Origin: Bryobacteraceae bacterium
GTDB lineage: Bacteria; Acidobacteriota; Terriglobia; Bryobacterales; Bryobacteraceae
Reading direction: 5' to 3'
DNA length: 6,385 nucleotides
NCBI GenBank assembly: GCA_030039005.1
Contig: JASHQT010000166.1
Span: 1 to 6,385 of the forward strand
Notes under the pieces: model-generated
Seen by the model: only the letters and a program-made list of their open reading frames with translations
What the model was told of the DNA's origin: nothing
The model's database searches: none
In this document: piece by piece, positions 1-5,775 of the stretch
How positions within the stretch are numbered: position 1 is the first letter of the stretch
How the letters are laid out: every line of letters starts with the position of its first letter
Made by a program: the position numbers and the translations under genes

Positions 1-1884
1 TTTACCTGGCAAGGCGGCGAAGTTTATTTGCCGCTGCGGCTGGATGAATCGCGCGGGCCGTCTTATGGATCGTCGATCGTCCTGCGGGCGGGCATTAGCA
101 AGCGAGCAGCCGAGGCCGAGTTGCAGCCGCTGTTCGAACAAATTGCCAGACAATCTTCCGCTCGTTTTCCTCTCGAATTTCGCGTGCGTATTCGAGATTT
201 GAATGACTGGGTAGAAAGGCGGATGGGAGGCACGCTCGCGCTGCTTTTCGCCGGAGTGGCGCTCATGCTGTTGATCGGCTGCGCGAATGTTTCGATTCTG
301 CTGCTGGCGCGCGGTGCAACCCGAACGCAGGAACTGGCGGTGCGGACTTCGGTGGGCGCGAGCCGCGCGCGCATCGTGCGATTGCTGCTCAGCGAGTCTT
401 TAACCCTTTCGGTTTGCGGCGCGATCGGCGGCGTTTTGCTGGCTTTCGGGCTCGTCAAACTGATCGCAATCTGGCTCCCCCAGGACGATTTTCCGAGCGA
501 AGCGGCGATCGGAATCAATTGGGTGGTACTGCTCTTTAGCGCGACAGTTGCCATCGCTACGGGTGTGCTGTTCGGCCTTTCTCCCGCGCTGCAACTTTCC
601 CGTCCGGGTTTGGGGCAATCGATGTCCGGCTCCAGGCGCGCCACCAGCGGACGCGCGCGCAGGCGAACGCATGGAAGGTTGGTGATGGCGCAGGTGGCGC
701 TGACGTTGATTTTGCTCACCGGCGCCGGGCAGGCGATCGCCGCGTTCGTGCGGCTGATGCATGCCAATTTGGGATACGACCCGCACCACACCATGTCGGT
801 CGGCATCCCGGTCCACGACAACACCCACCTGCAGTGGGCCGACCGCGTGCAGTATTTCGAGCAGCTTCGCGAACACGTGGGCAGCCTCAGCGACGTGGTG
901 GCAGCGGGAATTTCCACCAACGCCACGCCGCCCTCCAACGGATGGAACACGCGTTTCGAGGTCTTCGGACAATCCCAAGTGCAAGACCAGGCTACGCGGT
1001 TGAACTTTGTCGATCCGTACTATTTTTCGGTCCTGCACATTCCCTTAGAATCCGGCCGGCTTTGGACGCACAGCGAAGTGATGCGCGGAGCGCGGCTGGC
1101 GCTGGTGAATCGGACGCTGGCGCAGCGATTCTGGCCGCGGGGCGACGCCATCGGGCATCAGATTCGTATGCCGGAGCTGAAGCCAAGTTCCCGAATCCAG
1201 GCGACGGTGCCGGACGGCGATGGCTGGATGCAGATCATTGGCGTGGTGTCCGACGTACGGGATGACGGTATCGGGAAACCGATCAAGCAGGCGATCTACG
1301 TGCCTTATTCGGTGAATATGTGGATGTGGACCCAGATCCTGGTGCGCGCCCGTGGCGAGCCGCTGGCGATTCTGCGGGCCGTGCGCGGCAAGGTGCGCGA
1401 GGTGGACCCGGATCAGCAGGTAATCGGCAACATACGCAATCTGGATCAGTGGATCACCAACCAACCGGAGTTCGTGGGGGCGCGGCTATCCATGATTTTG
1501 CTGGCCGCGTTCGCCATTCTGGCGCTGGCGCTCGCGGCATTCGGGCTGTACAGCGTGGTCTCGCACGTGGTGGCGCAACGGACCAACGAGTTCGGTATTC
1601 GCATGGCGCTGGGCGCGCAGCCGGGCGATGTACTGCGCCTGGTGCTCGGCTCGACGGCCATCACGGTCGGCTGCGGGCTGGCGCTCGGCGTTGCGGCCAG
1701 TATGGCGTTGTCGCGTGTGCTGGCCGCGCATCTGCTCGCCGGTGAGGATGCACAGACATTCGGCGGCCTGGCGTTATTCGCTGCCGGCGTTGCGCTGCTG
1801 GCCGCGGCCGCGACCACCGCGTGTTTGTTGCCCGCCCGCCGCGCGTCGTCCATCGATCCGATGTCGGCGCTGCGCTTCGAATAG
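1..1884 (+). CDS. ADOP-type ABC transporter permease (MacB/FtsX-like), 5'-truncated by the window edge
   Basis: The frame is open from base 1, so the gene starts upstream; 627 residues are visible. An internal TTG at 28 is not a credible start. The family is built as two tandem modules, each a periplasmic MacB core plus an FtsX domain. Here the visible part begins at the end of the first core, then FtsX domain 1 (membrane segments near residues 77-102, 125-150 and 173-199, with the cytoplasmic motif RTQELAVRTSVGAS at about 108-121). A module-2 transmembrane anchor follows at about 228-251, then a periplasmic domain starting with NLGYDP. FtsX domain 2 closes the protein (RTNEFGIRMALGAQ from residue 527) and ends in the usual ARR..IDPM.ALR tail. 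Full family members are about 800 residues, so roughly 200 are missing. Such permeases are thought to work with a MacB-like ATPase in efflux or envelope processes. No ATPase lies in this window and the substrate is unknown. Confidence 0.93.
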   Translation, partial: FTWQGGEVYLPLRLDESRGPSYGSSIVLRAGISKRAAEAELQPLFEQIARQSSARFPLEFRVRIRDLNDWVERRMGGTLALLFAGVALMLLIGCANVSILLLARGATRTQELAVRTSVGASRARIVRLLLSESLTLSVCGAIGGVLLAFGLVKLIAIWLPQDDFPSEAAIGINWVVLLFSATVAIATGVLFGLSPALQLSRPGLGQSMSGSRRATSGRARRRTHGRLVMAQVALTLILLTGAGQAIAAFVRLMHANLGYDPHHTMSVGIPVHDNTHLQWADRVQYFEQLREHVGSLSDVVAAGISTNATPPSNGWNTRFEVFGQSQVQDQATRLNFVDPYYFSVLHIPLESGRLWTHSEVMRGARLALVNRTLAQRFWPRGDAIGHQIRMPELKPSSRIQATVPDGDGWMQIIGVVSDVRDDGIGKPIKQAIYVPYSVNMWMWTQILVRARGEPLAILRAVRGKVREVDPDQQVIGNIRNLDQWITNQPEFVGARLSMILLAAFAILALALAAFGLYSVVSHVVAQRTNEFGIRMALGAQPGDVLRLVLGSTAITVGCGLALGVAASMALSRVLAAHLLAGEDAQTFGGLALFAAGVALLAAAATTACLLPARRASSIDPMSALRFE

Positions 1885-1921
1885 GAGCGCTACGGCCGGC
1901 CCGGATCGGGTACCCTGGAGT

Positions 1922-2437
1922 TTGTTTGCTCCGTACAGCACGGGTCGCAAAACGTGCCTGGCGATCCTGGTGCTCCTTCCACTCGCGGGCTGTCACCGTG
2001 TGCATGCGCCCTCGAGCGTCATTCGTACGGGCGATCCAGCCGCCGCCGGGCAGTTGCTCAGCGGTTTTTACGGCATCGAGGGCCAGCGGGCCAACGCGTG
2101 GCGATGGACAGGGTCTGATTTTTCCCTCGCGCTCGCTCCGCCGCCTGGGTCCGAGCGCGGCGCCCGCCTGCGGGTCCAGTTGTATTTTCCTGAAACGCAA
2201 ATCCGAAAACTCGGTCCAATTACATTAACCGCTTTTGTGGACGACCAGCCGCTGAAGCCGGAGACCTTCAGTGCGGGCGGCGGCCAGGATTTCGTCCGGG
2301 ATATTCCGGCGTGTTTCCTGAACACCAGCGTCCTGCCCATCCGCTTCAGTTTCGACCCGTATGCGCCGAAAACGGATGCTGACGGTCGCGATCTGGGGGC
2401 GGTGGTAACGGAAGCGGAACTGCAGCCGGAGCGATAG
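1922..2437 (+). CDS. Small exported lipoprotein of unknown function
   Basis: From a TTG at 1922 the product is 171 residues. The N-terminus is a lipoprotein signal: Arg9-Lys10, a hydrophobic stretch, then the lipobox LAGC with Cys24 as the predicted lipidated residue, leaving a mature part of about 148 residues. The mature part carries GFYGIE at 48-53, WRWTG at 60-64 and a DLGAVVTEAEL segment near the C-terminus. It reads as an all-beta domain and resembles small acidobacterial proteins found near glycosyltransferases; this is from memory, and no function is established. The start is uncertain. There is no in-frame ATG or GTG ahead of the signal peptide outside the permease gene. GGAG at 1917-1920 is too close to the TTG, and the better AGGAG at 1883-1887 has no standard start codon at the right distance. 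The epimerase gene begins 16 bases after the stop, so co-transcription is likely. Confidence 0.72.
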   Translation: MFAPYSTGRKTCLAILVLLPLAGCHRVHAPSSVIRTGDPAAAGQLLSGFYGIEGQRANAWRWTGSDFSLALAPPPGSERGARLRVQLYFPETQIRKLGPITLTAFVDDQPLKPETFSAGGGQDFVRDIPACFLNTSVLPIRFSFDPYAPKTDADGRDLGAVVTEAELQPER

Positions 2438-2453
2438 CGGGAGCGGGATTCTT

Positions 2454-3488
2454 ATGAGAACCATCATGGTTACCGGCGGCGCCGGGTTTTTCGGAGGCAT
2501 TCTCAAGCGCACCATCTTGGAATCGGGCGACCGGTGCGTCAGCGTGGATGTGGTTCCCGACGCCGACCAGCATCCTAATCTTGCCAAGCATCAAACCGAC
2601 CTGCGGAATCGCGAGGCGCTGGAGCGGATCTTTGCCGGCACTCCCATCGACGGTGTGGTGCACTGCGCCGCCATGCTGGCTCACGGCTCGGAAGATCCTG
2701 CCGAACTCTGGACCAGCAACGTGGACGGCACGCGCAACCTGATGGAAGCGATGCGTAAGTTCGGCATCCGCCAGCACGTCTTCACGTCCACCAACTGTTT
2801 GTGGGGCGAGGCCATGGGCCGCCCGGTGCGCGAAGACGACCCCCCCAATCCGGTGGAACTCTATGGGCGTTCGAAAGTGGAAGCCGAACGCGTCATTCGC
2901 GAGTACGGCGACGTTCACTCCGTACTGTTGCGCTGTCCCACCATCATCGATTTCGGACGCCTGGGCCTGCTGTCCATTCTTTTTGAATTTATCGACGAAG
3001 GCCGGCGCGTATGGGCCGTGGGCGGAGGGCGCAATCGCTACCAGTTCATCTATGCGGGCGATCTGGCCAACGCCTGCCTTCTCGCGTTGAATTATCCGCA
3101 CTCCGACACGTTCCACATCGGTTCGGACGACGTGAAATCGATCGCCGAGATCTACGAATATGTGATTCGCAACTCCAACAGCGGAGCGAAAGTGGCGGCG
3201 CTGCCGCGCGGTCCGGCGATCGCGGCCATGAAGCTGGCGTACCACTTGAAGCTATCGCCGCTGGGACCTTACCACTATAAGATGATCGCCGAAGATTTTC
3301 TCTTCGACACCGCGCGCATCAAAGAACGCCTGGGATGGCGGCCCACCATGACCAACGAAGAAATGTTGTGGCGCGCCTATCAATACTACAGTCAAAACCG
3401 GCGCGAAATTGAGGCCCGACGGGATGTCTCGGCGCATCGCAAGGCCGCCAAAATGGGCGTGATCCGGCTGCTCAAATGGGTTTCTTAG
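2454..3488 (+). CDS. NAD(P)-dependent epimerase/dehydratase, extended SDR family
   Basis: This 344-residue protein has the extended short-chain dehydrogenase layout of nucleotide-sugar epimerases and dehydratases, which act in the cytoplasm. The Rossmann motif G-x-x-G-x-x-G lies at 8-14 (GGAGFFG). Asp32 at the end of the second strand suggests a preference for NAD over NADP. Asp49 and HCAA at 70-73 are typical cofactor contacts. The catalytic set is Ser112/Thr113 in the segment FTSTNCLWG (110-118) plus Y137-x-x-x-K141 in YGRSK. A sugar-binding C-terminal part contains QFIYAGDLA near 197-205, FHIGSDD near 220-226 and the family's RIKERLGWRP segment. The segment that usually reads VYG reads LWG here. 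A basic tail follows the core (last 25 or so residues). The ATG at 2454 is supported by GGGAG at 2439-2443, ten bases upstream. The substrate cannot be read from sequence. Neighbouring lipoprotein and glycosyltransferase genes suggest surface-glycan synthesis. Confidence 0.9.
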   Translation: MRTIMVTGGAGFFGGILKRTILESGDRCVSVDVVPDADQHPNLAKHQTDLRNREALERIFAGTPIDGVVHCAAMLAHGSEDPAELWTSNVDGTRNLMEAMRKFGIRQHVFTSTNCLWGEAMGRPVREDDPPNPVELYGRSKVEAERVIREYGDVHSVLLRCPTIIDFGRLGLLSILFEFIDEGRRVWAVGGGRNRYQFIYAGDLANACLLALNYPHSDTFHIGSDDVKSIAEIYEYVIRNSNSGAKVAALPRGPAIAAMKLAYHLKLSPLGPYHYKMIAEDFLFDTARIKERLGWRPTMTNEEMLWRAYQYYSQNRREIEARRDVSAHRKAAKMGVIRLLKWVS

Positions 3489-3502
3489 CCCGGCCCAGTC
3501 CG

Positions 3503-3565
3503 ATGACGCCGCGCCGATGACAGGGTCCCCATGACGCCGCGCCCCATGACACCGTACAGATGACA
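3503..3565 (+). repeat. Five-copy ATGAC tandem repeat forming a chain of overlapping mini-ORFs
   Basis: ATGAC occurs at 3503, 3517, 3531, 3546 and 3560, giving spacings of 14, 14, 15 and 14. Copies one and three share a perfect 13-base match (3503-3515 and 3531-3543). The last copy supplies the start codon of the membrane glycosyltransferase gene. Because 14 is not a multiple of three, the ATG of one unit is closed by the TGA inside the ATGA of the next. 3503 encodes MTPRR and stops at 3518-3520. 3517 encodes MTGSP and stops at 3532-3534. 3531 reads through the 3546 copy as MTPRPMTPYR and stops at 3561-3563, overlapping the true ATG. The only ribosome-binding-like string is AGGG at 3522-3525, five bases before the ATG at 3531. 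The repeat is seen directly; a role in translational coupling is inference. Confidence 0.75.
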
Positions 3566-5296
3566 TTCGTCGAGAGCGTTCGCTTCCTGCTGGACAAGGC
3601 GTCGGCCTTCGCCTCGCCGGAAGCCGTGGCTCTTCAGTGGGAACTGCTGTTTGTAGCGGCGCTCGCGGTCTGGCTGGCGCCGGCCGCCGTGCTCCAGTGG
3701 CTGCGTCCGCTGCGGGCGGCGTTCGTTCGCTTGGCGGATCATCGAGCGGCAGCGATTGCCTTCTGCGGCATCCTGCCGGTGGCGCTGCGGCTTTCGCTGC
3801 TTGGCCTTTATCCCGTCCCCGAACCCAGCATTCACGACGAGTTCAGCCATTTGCTGCTGGCGGACACGCTAATGCACGGGCGGCTGACCAATCCGCCGCA
3901 TCCGATGTGGCGGCATTTTGAATCCATCCACATCATCCAGCAGCCCACCTACAATTCCATGTATCCGCCCGGGCAAGGCGCTTTTCTGGCGTTCGGGACG
4001 TGGCTGTTTCACGACCCGTGGGCGGGCGTGGTGATCAGCGTGGGCCTGATGTTCGCGGCGCTGTGCTGGATGTTGGAGGCCTGGTTGCCCGCGCGCTGGG
4101 CGCTGTTCGGGACGCTGCTCGCGATCCTGGCGTTCGGGGCGACCTCGCTGTGGATGAACAGCTATTTAGGCGGCGCGGTTCCCGGATTGGGCGGCGCGCT
4201 GGTGTTGGGCGCGGTGCGGCGGCTCACGCGGCCTCGCGACGCGCTACGGCACTCGATGCTGCTGGGCCTTGGCATCGTCCTGCTCATGAACACGCGCCCG
4301 TTTGAAGGGCTCGTGCTGACTGCGTCAGCACTCGTGCTTTTGGCCTTTGGCTTGTGGCCCTACAGGCAGAAGGGAACGCCTTTTGTGAAGCGCCTAATCC
4401 CGGCCGCGGCGATCGTCGGCATGGGGCTGGCGTTCGCCGGTTATTACAATTGGCGCGTGACCGGAAGCCCGATGCGCCTGCCCTACGAAGTGAATCGCGA
4501 TACCTATGGATGGCCGGAAAACCTGGGTTTTCTTCCCTCGAAGCAGGTCGCGTTCCGGCATCCGGTCCTACAGAAGATGTATGAAAAGGAGATCGCGCAC
4601 CATCAGATTTATAGCTCCTGGAAGGCGTTTGTGGGGAGCTTGGACGAGCGGGCGTTCGACAATTGGGTCTTTTTCTGCGGTCCCCTTCTCACGATTCCGC
4701 TGCTGTTTCTGCCGCGCGTATTCCTGGACCGGCGCACCCGGCCGCTGGTCATAATCCTGGCTGCGATGCTCGGGCTGAACCTTTTTCAAATGGTTCTCTA
4801 TCCCTATCATCTCGGCCCCATTGTTCCCGCGGTTTTCGCCGTGATCGCGCAAGGCTCGCGGCACCTTTACGTTCTGTTGTCGCGAACCGGTTTCAAGCGC
4901 GGTCTCGCTTTCGCCGCGATTCTTCCGCTGTGCGTGGCAGCGGTGAGCGCCATGAAACTGGAGGCCGCGGACCTGGACATCCCGCTGAGCTATTGGGAAA
5001 CGGCCGCCGAGAGCCATCGTGACGCGCGCGCCTATATCGAAGACTGGCTGTCGCGCCGGCCGGGAAAGCAACTGGTGATCGTGCACTATTCCTCCACTCA
5101 TTCGCCCGATCAGGAATGGGTCTACAATCGGGCCGACATCGACGCGAGTAAAGTGGTTTGGGCGCGCGAGATGGACCCGCAATCCGATGCCGAACTGATT
5201 CGTTATTTTAAGGACCGCAACGTCTGGCTGCTGAACGCCGACGCGAAGCCGCCGCGCGTGGTGCCCTATAACGAATCGGTCCTGTGCCAGCCTTAG
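3560..5296 (+). CDS. GT-C fold membrane glycosyltransferase-like protein (GT39/ArnT-like)
   Basis: This is a 578-residue polytopic inner-membrane protein. Hydrophobic segments lie near residues 27-47, 60-82, 153-172, 178-196, 202-220, 232-245, 250-266, 278-297, 371-386, 395-413, 417-432 and 448-464. The first extramembrane loop holds the acidic pair D93-E94 in the IHDEF motif, the position where GT39/ArnT-type enzymes carry their catalytic acid. Further marks are YPPGQG (135-140), WMNSYLGG (198-205), NTRPFEG (244-250), NW-x-VTG-x-P (297-304) and YPYHLGP (414-420). These enzymes move a sugar from a polyprenyl-phosphate carrier onto an acceptor on the outer face of the membrane; donor and acceptor here are unknown. 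After the last membrane segment comes a soluble tail (about 465-578) with VIVHYSSTHSPDQEWVYN and a KVVWAREM segment. The ATG at 3560 is the first possible in-frame start after a TGA at 3518 and lacks a Shine-Dalgarno sequence. Confidence 0.85.
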   Translation: MTFVESVRFLLDKASAFASPEAVALQWELLFVAALAVWLAPAAVLQWLRPLRAAFVRLADHRAAAIAFCGILPVALRLSLLGLYPVPEPSIHDEFSHLLLADTLMHGRLTNPPHPMWRHFESIHIIQQPTYNSMYPPGQGAFLAFGTWLFHDPWAGVVISVGLMFAALCWMLEAWLPARWALFGTLLAILAFGATSLWMNSYLGGAVPGLGGALVLGAVRRLTRPRDALRHSMLLGLGIVLLMNTRPFEGLVLTASALVLLAFGLWPYRQKGTPFVKRLIPAAAIVGMGLAFAGYYNWRVTGSPMRLPYEVNRDTYGWPENLGFLPSKQVAFRHPVLQKMYEKEIAHHQIYSSWKAFVGSLDERAFDNWVFFCGPLLTIPLLFLPRVFLDRRTRPLVIILAAMLGLNLFQMVLYPYHLGPIVPAVFAVIAQGSRHLYVLLSRTGFKRGLAFAAILPLCVAAVSAMKLEAADLDIPLSYWETAAESHRDARAYIEDWLSRRPGKQLVIVHYSSTHSPDQEWVYNRADIDASKVVWAREMDPQSDAELIRYFKDRNVWLLNADAKPPRVVPYNESVLCQP

Positions 5297-5311
5297 TCCG
5301 TCCGCACGGTG

Positions 5312-5340
5312 CTGGGACTGAGGGCCGTCAGCCATATACT
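5312..5340 (+). promoter_or_regulatory. Candidate promoter for a leaderless DoxX transcript
   Basis: TATACT at 5335-5340 matches the -10 consensus at five of six bases. CTGGGA at 5312-5317 gives a weak -35 match (three of six) at the ideal 17-base spacing. The A of the ATG at 5347 lies seven bases after the -10 box, where transcription would be expected to begin. No Shine-Dalgarno sequence is near that ATG, which fits a leaderless message. This is a string match only, in a GC-rich region where such an AT box stands out. Confidence 0.4.
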
Positions 5341-5346
5341 TGGGCC

Positions 5347-5775
5347 ATGGAACGGCTCGACCGGCAGCTCGCCTACCTCATCTTTCGACTCACACTCGGC
5401 ATTAATATCCTGGTGCACGGCGCGGGCCGAATTTTCGGACCGGGCGCGGAAGCCTTTGCAGCCACCACGGCGGCGGAGTTCACTAAGACCGCGCTGCCGG
5501 CAGGCCTGGTGCACGCGTTCCTGGTTGTCCTCCCGTTCGCCGAACTGGTGTTGGGCGCGCTGCTCGCGCTTGGCCTGTATACTCGCTGGGCGCTGACGCT
5601 GGGCGGCCTGATGATCACCGCGCTGGTCTTTGGCACCGCCCTGCGCAGCGATTGGAACACGGTAGGCGTCCAGATGATTTACGCCATCGCATACTATCTT
5701 TTGCTGGTGAACCACGCGGCGAATCGTTTTTCCCTCGACGCTTTGTTGCGAAAGGATAAAATGTACAGCGCATGA
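5347..5775 (+). CDS. DoxX family membrane protein
   Basis: From the ATG at 5347 the product is 142 residues, the usual size for DoxX-type proteins. Four hydrophobic segments lie near residues 8-28, 51-74, 80-98 and 106-121. The first carries the family-typical RLTLGINILVHGAGRIF pattern. A GTG at 5284 would add 21 polar residues and overlap the preceding gene by 13 bases; the ATG is preferred because the membrane protein begins cleanly there. DoxX proteins are small inner-membrane proteins, some linked to quinone or thiosulfate metabolism or to redox stress, but most have no known role. The 50-base gap from the glycosyltransferase gene holds a possible promoter, so this may begin a new transcription unit. 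Its stop overlaps the start of the esterase-like gene in ATGA (5772-5775), indicating translational coupling. AAAGGA at 5751-5756 near the 3' end may serve that next gene. Confidence 0.83.
   Translation: MERLDRQLAYLIFRLTLGINILVHGAGRIFGPGAEAFAATTAAEFTKTALPAGLVHAFLVVLPFAELVLGALLALGLYTRWALTLGGLMITALVFGTALRSDWNTVGVQMIYAIAYYLLLVNHAANRFSLDALLRKDKMYSA

Noticed and set aside
63..950. 295-codon open frame on the minus strand opposite the permease
   Set aside because: Composition is an Arg/Ser/Ala/Pro-rich shadow of a GC-rich gene. The plus-strand permease has clear family motifs throughout.
1628..1921. Upstream extension of the lipoprotein frame into the permease gene
   Set aside because: The extension translates to Arg/Pro/Cys-rich shadow sequence and would bury the lipobox about 120 residues inside the protein.
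1894..1928. GC palindromes followed by a T-containing stretch, considered as a terminator
   Set aside because: The stems are only four base pairs each and the following TTTGTTTG is not a proper T-run. The segment also leads directly into the lipoprotein signal peptide.
2346..3245. 299-codon minus-strand frame opposite the epimerase
   Set aside because: Long antisense frames are expected in GC-rich genes. The plus strand encodes an unmistakable SDR protein and the antisense product has no recognisable motif.
5295..5319. AGTCC/GGACT inverted repeat after the GT-C stop, considered as a terminator
   Set aside because: It is a five-base-pair stem with a 15-base loop and no T-tract, too weak to call.
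4568..5335. 255-codon minus-strand frame opposite the GT-C gene
   Set aside because: His/Arg/Gln-rich shadow translation with no domain, signal or ribosome-binding support.
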